DNA from: Ectopseudomonas chengduensis
Lineage (GTDB): Bacteria > Pseudomonadota > Gammaproteobacteria > Pseudomonadales > Pseudomonadaceae
Assembly: GCF_015712065.1 (NCBI RefSeq)
Contig: NZ_JACFYZ010000006.1
Coordinates: 62,001 to 126,000 of the forward strand
Reading direction: 5' to 3'
Length of the DNA stretch: 64,000 nt
This document shows, piece after piece, positions 9,041 through 17,644 of the stretch (its first letter is position 1; every line of letters starts with the position of its first letter). Under the pieces are notes generated by a model, which saw nothing but the letters and a program-made list of their open reading frames with translations, was not told the DNA's origin and ran no database searches. Both the position numbers and the translations under genes were made by a program.

Positions 9041-10198
9041 ATGGCCTTCTCCGAACGCATCGCCCGCCTGAAAAGCTCCCTGATCCGTGAAATTCTTGCC
9101 GCGGCGCAGCGTCCGGAAGTGATGTCCTTTGCCGGTGGCCTGCCGGCCGAGCCGATGCTGCCGAAGGTGGACTGGGCCAAGATGCCGGCGAGCATGGGCC
9201 AGTACGGCATGAGCGAGGGCGAGCCGGCGTTGCGCGAGGCTATCGCTGCCGAAGCGCGCGCCCTGGGTGTGCCCTGCGATGCCAGCCAGGTGCTGATCGT
9301 CAGCGGCTCGCAGCAGACCTTGGACTTGGCGTCCAAGCTGTTCATCGATCCGGGCACCGAAGTGCTGCTCGAAGCGCCGACTTACCTGGCTGCCCTGCAG
9401 GCCTTTCAACTGTTCGGCGCCGACTGCATCAGCGTACCGCAAGAGGCCGACGGCCCCGAGCTGGCGGCTCTGCGTCAGCGTCTGGAGAATCACAAGCCGG
9501 CTTTCGCCTACCTGATCCCGACCTTCCAGAATCCGTCCGGCACCCGTTACAGCGAAGCCAAGCGTGAAGCCGTGGCGGCGCTGCTCGACGAGTTCGGCGT
9601 GACCCTGATCGAAGACGAACCGTACCGCGAGCTGGTGTTCGACGCCGGCAGCGCCACGCCCATCGTCAGCCGCCTGCAGAAGGCCAGCTGGATCTACACC
9701 GGCACCGTTTCCAAGACCCTGCTGCCGGGCCTGCGTGTCGGCTACCTGATCGCCACCAAGGACCTGTACCCGCATCTGCTGCGCCTGAAGCAGTCGGCCG
9801 ATCTGCACACCAATCGCATCGGCCAGTGGCAGGCGCTGCAGTGGCTGGGCAGTGAGCAGTACCGCGGCCACCTGGCCGAGCTGCGCGATTTCTACCGCAT
9901 TCGCCGCGACGCCATGCAGACCGCGCTGGTCGAGCACTTCGGCGAGCTGGCAACGTGGGAAATCCCGCAGGGCGGACTGTTCTTCTGGCTGACCCTCAAG
10001 CAGCCGCTGGACACCCGCACGCTGCTCGACGCGGCGCTGGCGCAGAACGTCGCCTTCATGCCGGGCGAGCCGTTCTTCATCGACCCGGATGCCAACCCCG
10101 GCCACCTGCGACTGAACTTCAGTCATGTGGCGCCGGAGCGCCTGGGCGAGGGGCTGCGCCGACTGGCGGCGGTAATTCGTGATGCGCAGGGTGCGTGA
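9041..10198 (+). CDS. PLP-dependent class I/II aminotransferase (LysN/2-aminoadipate-type)
   Basis: 385 residues in fold-type I. Recognisable points are MSFAGGLPAEPMLP near the N-terminus, the PLP-region SGSQQTLDLASKLFIDPG (about 87-104), NPSGTRYS, EDEPYRELVF and the Schiff-base lysine in TGTVSKTLLPGLRVGY (about 220-235). LysN-type enzymes transaminate 2-aminoadipate, kynurenine or branched/aromatic amino acids; which one cannot be told from sequence. It is followed by a GST gene in the same direction after a REP unit and is divergent from a MarR gene. Confidence 0.9.
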   Translation: MAFSERIARLKSSLIREILAAAQRPEVMSFAGGLPAEPMLPKVDWAKMPASMGQYGMSEGEPALREAIAAEARALGVPCDASQVLIVSGSQQTLDLASKLFIDPGTEVLLEAPTYLAALQAFQLFGADCISVPQEADGPELAALRQRLENHKPAFAYLIPTFQNPSGTRYSEAKREAVAALLDEFGVTLIEDEPYRELVFDAGSATPIVSRLQKASWIYTGTVSKTLLPGLRVGYLIATKDLYPHLLRLKQSADLHTNRIGQWQALQWLGSEQYRGHLAELRDFYRIRRDAMQTALVEHFGELATWEIPQGGLFFWLTLKQPLDTRTLLDAALAQNVAFMPGEPFFIDPDANPGHLRLNFSHVAPERLGEGLRRLAAVIRDAQGA

Positions 10199-10210
10199 TT
10201 GATTGGTTTC

Positions 10211-10233
10211 TGTGGGAGCGGCTTCAGCCGCGA
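10211..10233. repeat. REP unit
   Basis: TGTGGGAGCGGCTTCAGCCG begins here. It is the same family as the units at 46957 and 53512, and lies in the gap between the aminotransferase and GST genes. Confidence 0.7.
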
Positions 10234-10316
10234 ATTTCCCGGGCGTAGTAGTTCCTACAGAAGCGGGGGCAATTGGCGGCGAGCATGCCGCGAGGATTGA
10301 TAGGGAGGGCAACGCG

Positions 10317-10919
10317 ATGTTTAAGGTCTACGGCGACTACCGCTCGGGCAACTGCTACAAGGTCAAGCTGATGCTGCATCTGCTGGGCAAGGAGTACCAG
10401 TGGATTCCCATCGATATCCTCAAGGGCGAGACACAGAGCGAAGCCTTCCTCGCCAAGAACCCCAACGGCAAGATCCCGGTGCTGGAGCTGGAAGACGGCA
10501 CCTGTCTGTGGGAGTCCAACGCCATCCTCAATTTCCTCGCCGATGGCAGCGAGTTCCTGCCGACCGAGCCGCGCTTGCGTACCCAGGTGCTGCAGTGGCA
10601 GTTCTTCGAGCAGTACAGCCACGAGCCCTACGTTGCGGTGGCGCGTTTCATCCAGCTCTATCAGGGCATGCCCGAGGAACGCCGCGAGGAGCACGCGCGC
10701 TGCCTGAAGCTCGGATACAAGGCCCTGAAGGTGATGGAGAAGCAGCTCGAACGTACGCCCTATCTGGTCGGCGAGCATTACTCCATCGCCGATATTGCCC
10801 TGTATGCCTACACGCACGTGGCTCACGAGGGCGGCTTCAGCCTCGAAGCCTTCCCGGCGGTTCGCGCCTGGCTCGATCGCGTCGCCAGTCACCCACGCCA
10901 CGTGACCATGCTCGGCTGA
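10317..10919 (+). CDS. Glutathione S-transferase family protein
   Basis: 200 residues. The N-terminal thioredoxin-fold domain (about 1-80) has YGDYRSGNCYKVKLML and the glutathione-binding cis-Pro and Glu-Ser motifs (NGKIPVLELEDG, LWESNAIL). The helical C-terminal domain (about 90-200) carries the N-capping box SIADIALYAY. It conjugates or reduces with glutathione in the cytosol. The chosen ATG at 10317 gives the standard N-terminus; the frame runs open upstream through the REP unit, which is not coding. It converges with the AraC-type gene with no gap. Confidence 0.92.
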   Translation: MFKVYGDYRSGNCYKVKLMLHLLGKEYQWIPIDILKGETQSEAFLAKNPNGKIPVLELEDGTCLWESNAILNFLADGSEFLPTEPRLRTQVLQWQFFEQYSHEPYVAVARFIQLYQGMPEERREEHARCLKLGYKALKVMEKQLERTPYLVGEHYSIADIALYAYTHVAHEGGFSLEAFPAVRAWLDRVASHPRHVTMLG

Positions 10920-11489
10920 TCACGGTTCGGAGATGGCCTGCGTCCGTGAGGCGCAGCGCTGCCGCCATACCAAGGGGCTCAATCCGGTCTCGCGGCGAAA
11001 GGTGCGGGTGAAATGCGACTGGTCGCAGAAGCCGTGGGCGTGGGCGATCTGCGTCAACGGCTGGTCGGTGGCCAGCATCATCTCCCTGGCCGCCTCGATG
11101 CGCTTGCGTGCCACATAGGCCAGTGGCGTGATGCCGAAGGTCTGTTTGAACATATGGGAAAAATGGCTGCTGCTCAGTTTGAGTTGGGCAGCCAGGTCGC
11201 AGGTGCGAATGGCTGCGGCCAGGTTGTCGCTGATGTACTGGTCCAGGCGTCGCGTCTGCCAGCGTGTCAGACCGGTTGTGCAATGACGAATGCCACACTG
11301 CTTGCAGGCGTTGACCTGTCGTAGCAGCGTCATGGCCTGCTCGACATGCACGTAGGCGCTTTGCGTGTCCTCCAGCAGCTGCGTTTCCGCCTCCGCGAGC
11401 AAGGCAGCGATACGGTCCAGTAGCTGCGGGTCTAGCCCGGCCTGGTGCAGGCAGGGCGTAATTGCCTGAAGTTCGCCGAACGAGCCCAT
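10920..11489 (-). CDS. AraC-type HTH transcriptional regulator, short form
   Basis: 189 residues. The C-terminal two-HTH AraC DNA-binding domain (about 85-180) includes LDQYISDNLAAAIRTCDLAAQLKLS, SHFSHMFKQTFGITPLAYV and FCDQSHFTRTFRRETGLSP. The N-terminal 80 residues are short, have a CKQCGIRHC cysteine cluster and lack a cupin-like sensing domain. The start at 11489 has an AAGGAGG ribosome site 7 bases upstream, so the 19-residue upstream extension is rejected. It may be a redox- or metal-responsive regulator because of the cysteines (inference). Confidence 0.85.
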   Translation of the reverse strand: MGSFGELQAITPCLHQAGLDPQLLDRIAALLAEAETQLLEDTQSAYVHVEQAMTLLRQVNACKQCGIRHCTTGLTRWQTRRLDQYISDNLAAAIRTCDLAAQLKLSSSHFSHMFKQTFGITPLAYVARKRIEAAREMMLATDQPLTQIAHAHGFCDQSHFTRTFRRETGLSPLVWRQRCASRTQAISEP

Positions 11490-11575
11490 TGCCAGCCTCC
11501 TTGTCTTATTGGTTGTAAAGCATGCGCGGCGCAGTCGGCGGCGCACAGCTCACAAGGAGGGGAAGGGTGACAACA

Positions 11576-12217
11576 CTAAAGTGGGGTGCCGATCTCCAGC
11601 ACGCCGCGTTGCACGGCGATGGCCACGGCGTGGGTGCGATTGTTGGCGCCGAGCTTGTCCATGATCAGGCGCATATGGCCTTTGACCGTGTCTTCGGTGA
11701 TACGCAGTTGCAGCGCAATATCGCGATTTGAATAACCCAGAGCTGCTGCCTGCAGAACCTCCACTTCGCGTGGACTGAGGCACTGCTGGCCGATGTGCTG
11801 GGCCAGGTCGGCGGCGATCTCGGGCGGAATATGGCGTTTGCCGGCGGCCAGACTGCGAATGGTCTCCACCAGCTCCTTGCGCAGCGTGCTTTTCAGCAGA
11901 TAGGCCTGCGCGCCAGCCTGGATCGCATGCAGCGCACGCACGTCACCGCGATAGGTAGTAAGGATGGCGATGCGTGCATCCGGGCATTCGCCGCGAATCG
12001 CCAGGATGCTGTCGATGCCGTTCATATGGGGCATCTGCAGGTCCATCAGGGTGACGTCGGGGCGTAGCTGACGAAAACATTCCAGTGCTTCACGACCATC
12101 GCTTGCTTCGCCGACCAGATCGATATCCGCCTGCCCGGCGAGCACGGCAGCGATGCCCTCGCGCAGCAGAGGGTGGTCGTCGGCGACCAGCACGCGGATG
12201 GGGTTGGCAGCGGTCAT
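11576..12217 (-). CDS. Two-component response regulator, NarL/LuxR class
   Basis: 213 residues. Receiver domain about 7-122, with acidic DDH near the N-terminus, phospho-acceptor Asp in DVTLMDLQMP, conserved Thr in ILTTYRG and Lys in YLLKSTLRKE. The GerE-type HTH lies at about 145-208 (LSPREVEVLQAAALGYSNRDIALQL, EDTVKGHMRLIMDKLGANN). Its start overlaps the stop of the sensor kinase (ATGA), so the two form one translationally coupled pair. Confidence 0.94.
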   Translation of the reverse strand: MTAANPIRVLVADDHPLLREGIAAVLAGQADIDLVGEASDGREALECFRQLRPDVTLMDLQMPHMNGIDSILAIRGECPDARIAILTTYRGDVRALHAIQAGAQAYLLKSTLRKELVETIRSLAAGKRHIPPEIAADLAQHIGQQCLSPREVEVLQAAALGYSNRDIALQLRITEDTVKGHMRLIMDKLGANNRTHAVAIAVQRGVLEIGTPL

Positions 12218-15200
12218 GACTGCGAGCTCCTGATCAATCGTTTCCAGTTTAGCCAGCGCCGCGCACGAGGGGGCGACTGGCGATAGGCCAATGGTCCGGC
12301 CAGGGTCAGCCTGACATGGCAGCCGTGGCCGGGGGCGCTGTCGATATTAAGTGTGCCGCCAATCTTGGCGGCGCGTTCGTACATGCCTTTCAGGCCCCAG
12401 TGATCGACCGGCTCTGCGCCCAGCAGGTATTCGGCCAGCAGGCCGCGGCCATCGTCGCTAACGTGCAGTGAAAACTGCCGGGGATGGTAATCCAGCTGCA
12501 CGCGAACATGACGAGCCCTGGCATGACGGAAGGCATTGCTGACCGCCTCGCGGGCGAGTTGGCTGATCTCGTCATGTACCACCGGATGGAGGGCGCAGGG
12601 TGTGCCTGCAATCTCGACCCGATACTCGGTATCGGTATGTTCGTGCAATTGATCGAGTTCGTGCAGCGTCTGTGGCAAGTCGTTCGACGCCTCCTGTGCG
12701 TGGCGCAGATTGCGCACCCGCTCACGACCTTCGGCGATCACCTGATCGGCACGATCCAGGGCATTCTCCAGCTTGCCTCGCGCCGGCTGATCTGCTGGCA
12801 GACTGTCTGCCGCGGCCTGCACGTGGAGCATCAGCCCCTGCACGCCCTGCAGCAAGGTGTCGTGTAGCTCGCGGGCGATGCGCTCACGCTCGTCGTGGCG
12901 TTCTTCCAGACGTGTGCGCAGGCGTTCGGCTGCACGCTGCATGTTATTGCGATAGAGCAGGTGCAGGGTCAGAAGCACGACCAGTGCCATGCTCAGGATG
13001 AACAGCGGATGGCGGTAGAACACCTGGTCGATGCTGAAGCTGAGTTCGGCATCCTGCTCGCTGGCCACGCCATTCTGATTGAGTGCGCGTACGCGAAAGC
13101 GATAGTCGCCGGCGGGCAGGCCGGTATAGGTCGCCGCGCGCTGACGTCCGGCGGAATGCCATTCGCTGTCGAAACCATCGAGACGGTAGAGAAAATGCAG
13201 GCCCTCTGGTGCGGACAGGCTCAGGGCGCCGTATTGGATAACCAGGCGTTTGCTGTCTGCGGGCAGGGTTGGTGGCGTTCGCAAGGAGATGGTCGCACCG
13301 TCAGCCAGTAACGAGTCGATACGCACCTTGGGCGGCTTGTAGCTATCAATCTCCCGATCCGGACTCAAGCCGGCTACGCCGTTGCGGGTGACGAACCATA
13401 GGCGACCATCGCTGCTGCGCACGGCTGTTGGCAGAGCGAGCACCTGGTGCGGGTCGTTGGCGAGCCCGCCTTGCAGATCGTAGGTACGGTAATGAATATG
13501 GTGTTTGGGATCGTTCAGCGCCTTTTCGATTTCTGCGGCCGGTAACTGAAAGACGCCACCTTTGCCGTGCAGCCAGAGGTCTTCGCCTCGAGGGCCGGTC
13601 ACCGGGATGATCGCGTAGAGATTGTCGAACAGCCCACTCTCTCTCAGCGGCAGATGCTGGAAACGCTTGCCGTCGAAGCGCGCCAGGCCGCGTTGGCCGC
13701 CGAACCAGCTGTACTCCTGCGAATGGGCCATCGCCGTCACATGGCCAATATCCAGCCCGTCAGCGCTGCCCCAGTGGCGTTCGCCCTGGTCGTCATGGCT
13801 GACGATCAGGTTGTTGCGATAGCCGAACCAGCGTCTGCCATCAGGGGCGAGGGCAGAGCTCACCGGCATCAGTTGCGCCGGGTCCTCGCTGGGGGCGGGA
13901 AGCTGTTGCCAGTCGCCATCGCGCAGCACGTAGAGGCCCTGCCGGTTGAGCGACAGCCAGAGCGCGCCCTGATCATCGATCAGCAGGGTGCGCACCGAGG
14001 AATCCAGATCACGCTCGACCGGCAGGACGGAGACTTTCTCCACCTGTTCGCCAGTACTGCGCCAGATACCCTCGGAGCCGGCCAGCCATACCGAGCCGCC
14101 AGGATCTTTGCTGATCGCACTGATCGGTGTACGCAGCGGCAGCTCGTGCAAACCCTGTGCATCCAGGCGCATGAGCGGCAGGTTGCTGCTGGCCGCCCAG
14201 AGATTGCCGGCGTCATCGGCGGCAATCGCCAGATTGTGCGCCTCGGGCGGAAGACCTGAAGGGCGCAGAGGACGTTCGCGCAGCCGATCCAGCCCATTCT
14301 GCGTGCCGATCCACAGACTGCCTTCGCTGTCTTCCAGCAGCGGCCAGGCGAAGTTGGAGCTCAGACCATCACGTGAAGAAAGCCGCTCGATATCATCGAA
14401 GCTGCCGCTGCCATGCTCGTTGGGTTTGGCCACGTGCAGCAGACCGCCGCCAGCGGTGCTCAGCCAGAGGCAGCCATGCTGGTCGAACAGCATGGCGTTG
14501 GCTCCTTCGCCGAGGGCTATGTGGGTCGCCTGCAGTTGCGGCTGATCGATCTTTACCCGCAGCAGACTCTCGCGGTCGCGCTCGATCAACCACAGTGCAC
14601 CGTTGGCGGCTTGCGCGATCTGGCGCGTGCGTTGGCTGCGTACGCCGGTGTCGTGCAGCTTTTGGGTGCCAGGCGGCAGCACGTAAAGCCTTTGTTCATC
14701 GGCCACCCAGAGACGGTCACTGCTGTCGACGAAGACGCTGTAGGCATTCTCGCCGATAAAGCCTTGTGCGATGCCCAGTTGCTGCCAGCGCTTGCCATCG
14801 AAACGCATCAGGCCGTCGTTGGCTGCAGCCCAGACGCTGCCGTCTGCCGTCTGTGCCAGGGCGTAGATCACGCCGCGGGCCAGATCGAAGCTGCTGGGTT
14901 GTTCCTCCACCGATGCGATCAGGTGAACGCCGCCGTTGCGCAGGCCGACCCAAAGCCCGGAGTCGCTGGCCAGCAGGCTGGAGACGATGCCCAGTTCCTG
15001 GCCAGCGGGTGTGCGATATCGGGTGAAGTCGAAGCCATCGAAGCGATACAGAGAGTCGTGAGTGCCCAGCCACAGATAGCCATCCCGGGCTTCGGCCAAA
15101 GCGCCAATCTGGCTAGGGCTGTCGTCGTTGAGCGTCCAGCGCCGATGTTCCAGTTGCTGCTCCAGAGCGCTTCTGTCGGCCAGCGCGGCAGCGCTGAAAA

Positions 15201-15306
15201 GCACCAGGCAAAACAGGCTTGCCAGGAGGCCGAGGCGAGCTTGTGGGGTGTGTGATTTAAAAACGTCCAACTTGGTTCTGAACCCATTCGATGCTGTAGT
15301 CGGCAA
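12214..15306 (-). CDS. Beta-propeller (Reg_prop) sensor histidine kinase
   Basis: 1030 residues. Signal/anchor (about 25-43, LLASLFCLVLFSAAALA), then a large periplasmic sensor of two-component-regulator propeller repeats (recurring DGYLWLGTHDSLYRFDG-, GSLWIGTQNGLDRL-type units to about residue 660), a Y_Y_Y domain (about 690-755), a membrane helix (about 768-786, LFILSMALVVLLTLHLLY) and a NarX-type kinase: HisKA_3 box with RELHDTLLQGVQGLMLHVQ and a C-terminal HATPase (SDDGRG, HWGLKGMYERA). The ligand is unknown; no transported substrate gene is adjacent. The start is uncertain: TTG at 15306 (GGGAAAGA upstream) or TTG at 15270. No in-frame ATG precedes the signal segment. Confidence 0.9.
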   Translation of the reverse strand: MPTTASNGFRTKLDVFKSHTPQARLGLLASLFCLVLFSAAALADRSALEQQLEHRRWTLNDDSPSQIGALAEARDGYLWLGTHDSLYRFDGFDFTRYRTPAGQELGIVSSLLASDSGLWVGLRNGGVHLIASVEEQPSSFDLARGVIYALAQTADGSVWAAANDGLMRFDGKRWQQLGIAQGFIGENAYSVFVDSSDRLWVADEQRLYVLPPGTQKLHDTGVRSQRTRQIAQAANGALWLIERDRESLLRVKIDQPQLQATHIALGEGANAMLFDQHGCLWLSTAGGGLLHVAKPNEHGSGSFDDIERLSSRDGLSSNFAWPLLEDSEGSLWIGTQNGLDRLRERPLRPSGLPPEAHNLAIAADDAGNLWAASSNLPLMRLDAQGLHELPLRTPISAISKDPGGSVWLAGSEGIWRSTGEQVEKVSVLPVERDLDSSVRTLLIDDQGALWLSLNRQGLYVLRDGDWQQLPAPSEDPAQLMPVSSALAPDGRRWFGYRNNLIVSHDDQGERHWGSADGLDIGHVTAMAHSQEYSWFGGQRGLARFDGKRFQHLPLRESGLFDNLYAIIPVTGPRGEDLWLHGKGGVFQLPAAEIEKALNDPKHHIHYRTYDLQGGLANDPHQVLALPTAVRSSDGRLWFVTRNGVAGLSPDREIDSYKPPKVRIDSLLADGATISLRTPPTLPADSKRLVIQYGALSLSAPEGLHFLYRLDGFDSEWHSAGRQRAATYTGLPAGDYRFRVRALNQNGVASEQDAELSFSIDQVFYRHPLFILSMALVVLLTLHLLYRNNMQRAAERLRTRLEERHDERERIARELHDTLLQGVQGLMLHVQAAADSLPADQPARGKLENALDRADQVIAEGRERVRNLRHAQEASNDLPQTLHELDQLHEHTDTEYRVEIAGTPCALHPVVHDEISQLAREAVSNAFRHARARHVRVQLDYHPRQFSLHVSDDGRGLLAEYLLGAEPVDHWGLKGMYERAAKIGGTLNIDSAPGHGCHVRLTLAGPLAYRQSPPRARRWLNWKRLIRSSQS

Positions 15307-15994
15307 TTCTTTCCCAACCGGGTTCGGCGATCAGCCAGTGGCTGTAGCCGGGGAACTGCTTGAAGCTGGTGATGGCTGAAGAGCCTCGGTGGCGACGATA
15401 GAGGGCGGCCACTACGTTGGCGCGAACGGTGTGGGAATTGCCTGCAGCCAGCAGCAGCAGAGGTGCACGTTCGCCGTTGGTGAAATCGACGGTGCTACCG
15501 ATGCCCAGCGCAGCCTCGACGAACACCCGGCCAGGCGCCGGAACAATGTGGCGCGCATAGGCAGCGCTTTGCTCTGCAGGTGTCAGCGTTTGCGCCATAT
15601 TGCGCGCGAAATACTGCGGTGTCATGTACAGAAGGTTACGCCAACCCACCCAGGGCAACAGCCATGGCCAGGTGCTATACAAGCCCAGCAAACCGGCGCG
15701 CGGTGGCAGTGGGTCGATGGCGATGCCGGCCTGGCCCAGGCCGCGGTCGAGCAGCAATTGCACCAGCAGACCACCGAGATCATGGCCAATCAGTAACGGC
15801 GGCTGCTCCAGGTTGCGTACCAGTGTTTCGTAGTGGGTGAGGAGGGCGCTGATGCCGGGTTGTCGACCACCTTCGGCAACCGGCCAAGGCGGCGCCGTGC
15901 AGCGATAACCGCAGGCGCTGAAGCGTCTCTGAAATGGCTCCCAGATCGCTGGTGTGAGCCAGGTGCCGTGAATGAACAGGGCGTGACGAGGCAT
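15257..15994 (-). CDS. Alpha/beta hydrolase with aspartate in the nucleophile elbow
   Basis: 245 residues of alpha/beta-hydrolase fold: oxyanion-hole FIHGTWLTP near residues 7-15, and the elbow LIGHDLGGLLVQ with Asp72 at the nucleophile position. The last part, GYSHWLIAEPGWE, supplies the catalytic histidine. Asp instead of Ser suggests a dehalogenase/epoxide-hydrolase-type mechanism or a non-esterase, but the substrate is unknown. The 3' end overlaps the sensor-kinase frame by up to 50 bases, depending on which TTG starts the kinase, so the three genes from here to 11576 are likely one transcript. Confidence 0.82.
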   Translation of the reverse strand: MPRHALFIHGTWLTPAIWEPFQRRFSACGYRCTAPPWPVAEGGRQPGISALLTHYETLVRNLEQPPLLIGHDLGGLLVQLLLDRGLGQAGIAIDPLPPRAGLLGLYSTWPWLLPWVGWRNLLYMTPQYFARNMAQTLTPAEQSAAYARHIVPAPGRVFVEAALGIGSTVDFTNGERAPLLLLAAGNSHTVRANVVAALYRRHRGSSAITSFKQFPGYSHWLIAEPGWERIADYSIEWVQNQVGRF

Positions 15995-16038
15995 GTTGCA
16001 CTCAACCTGTCACGCCCTGGTTCGGGCAGTTGCCGTCC

Positions 16039-17643
16039 TCAGGGGGTGGCATGGAGCACATCCTTGGCTGGCATTAGAAAATGTTCGATATGCACGGGCA
16101 CGTCCGGGTTCTGGAAATGCCTGGCAGCAGCCTCGATGCGTTGCTCGGCGCGCGTTACCCGACCGTGGTGACGCAGGTGTTCGAGCCAGGACTCATCAAA
16201 GAAGAACTCCTGCCAGTGCCGTGGATTCTCGCTGTTCTGTACCAGCCCCCAGGAGAACGCGCCGTTGCGTCTGCGCATGCGGGCGACCTCGGCCATCGCC
16301 TGGCGGAAGTCAGGTGCATGCTCCGGCGCGATGTCGTACTGCAGCGTGACCATCACCGGGCCGCGTTCCAGATCGGCTTCGTCAGCCAGGATCGGCGCAG
16401 GCCAGTGCAGCGACGGCGCGAGATCTTCGCTTTCGGTTACCGGCAGTGGGAAATGCAGCGTCAGCAGCAAGCCCAGCGCCAGGCAACCAGCCGCGGCCAA
16501 CAGTGCGACCGAAATCGACGCCTGGCTGGCGACATAACCCCAGAGCGCACCGCCAGCGGCCATGCTGCCGAAGAACACCAGGATATACACCGACAGCGCG
16601 CGGGCTCTCACCCAATCCGGCACCGAGGTCTGCGCGCTGACCTGCAGGCTCGACAGTACGGCGATCCAAGCCGCGCCGCTGAGCAGCATCACCGGTAGCA
16701 GCACGGCGAAGTCACGCACCCAGGCCAGGGCCAGCAGCACCAGTGCGTAGAGCACGCTGGCAATGGCCACCAGTTTGTTGGCGCTTGTGCGCTCACGCAG
16801 TTTGGGCAGCAGCATGGCGCCAAGTACTGCGCCGATACCAACGCTACCCAGCAGCAGTCCAAAGTCGCTAGCGCTGCCCTGTAGCTCGCCGCGCACGATC
16901 AACGGCAGCAGCGACATGCCGGCGCTGGCGCCGACGAAGAACGCCGCGGCGCGTACCAGTACCGCCTGCAGTGGTTTCGATGCGCGGCTATAGCGCCAGC
17001 CGGCGCGTATGGCGCCCAGCAGGCGCTCGGCCGGGAAGCTGGCGACCTGGCGCTCGCGCTTCCAGGTCAGCAGCACCGCCATCACCGCGAAGAACGACAG
17101 GGCATTGAGGGCGAAGGTCGCCCAGGGACCGCTCAAGCTGACCAGTACCCCGGCGATTGCCGGGCCGAGTGCGCGGGCGACATTGATGCCGAGGCTGGAC
17201 AGGGCTATGGCCGAGGGCAGGTCGCGCTTGCTTACCAGCTCCGGCGTCAGCGCCGACCAGGCCGGCATCATCAAGGCGGTACCGACGCCCATGGCCAGGG
17301 TCATGCCCAGCAGCAGCCAGACCGTGGTCAGCCCGAGCAGGGTAAGCACGGCCAGCAGCGTCGCCACTGCCGCCATCCACAACTGCACGCCAAGCAGGTA
17401 GCGACGCTTGTCGATGATGTCGGCCATGGCCCCGGCCGGCAGCGCCAAAAGGAACATGGGCGCGGAGCCGGCGACCTGTACCAGCGCCACGTGCATGGGA
17501 TTGGCCGACAGGCCGGTCATCAGCCAGCCGGCACCCACCTCGTGCATCCAGGTGCCGATGTTCGAGGCGATGCTGGCCAGCCACAGCCAGCGGAACGTGC
17601 TGTGCTTGAGTGCGCCCCACGGCGAAGGTTTATCGCTGGCCAT
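16039..17643 (-). CDS. MFS transporter with C-terminal ABM-like domain
   Basis: 534 residues. About 400 N-terminal residues are a twelve-helix MFS carrier of the EntS/MFS_3 kind (STFRWLWLASIASNIGTWMHEVGAGWLM at the start, then the helix 2-3 loop PAGAMADIIDKRRYL). The last roughly 105 residues (GPVMVTLQYDIAPEHAPDF to HFLMP) form a soluble ferredoxin-like unit resembling an antibiotic-biosynthesis-monooxygenase (ABM) domain. The ATG at 17643 falls just after the amidohydrolase stop; a TTG four codons earlier is possible. It is the last gene of the 16-22 kb operon and presumably moves the pathway's substrate or product. Confidence 0.87.
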   Translation of the reverse strand: MASDKPSPWGALKHSTFRWLWLASIASNIGTWMHEVGAGWLMTGLSANPMHVALVQVAGSAPMFLLALPAGAMADIIDKRRYLLGVQLWMAAVATLLAVLTLLGLTTVWLLLGMTLAMGVGTALMMPAWSALTPELVSKRDLPSAIALSSLGINVARALGPAIAGVLVSLSGPWATFALNALSFFAVMAVLLTWKRERQVASFPAERLLGAIRAGWRYSRASKPLQAVLVRAAAFFVGASAGMSLLPLIVRGELQGSASDFGLLLGSVGIGAVLGAMLLPKLRERTSANKLVAIASVLYALVLLALAWVRDFAVLLPVMLLSGAAWIAVLSSLQVSAQTSVPDWVRARALSVYILVFFGSMAAGGALWGYVASQASISVALLAAAGCLALGLLLTLHFPLPVTESEDLAPSLHWPAPILADEADLERGPVMVTLQYDIAPEHAPDFRQAMAEVARMRRRNGAFSWGLVQNSENPRHWQEFFFDESWLEHLRHHGRVTRAEQRIEAAARHFQNPDVPVHIEHFLMPAKDVLHATP

Positions 17644-17644
17644 G

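Noticed and set aside
8954..10312. 452-residue open frame opposite the aminotransferase
   Set aside because: Antisense artefact; Gln/Arg/Leu-rich product with no family.
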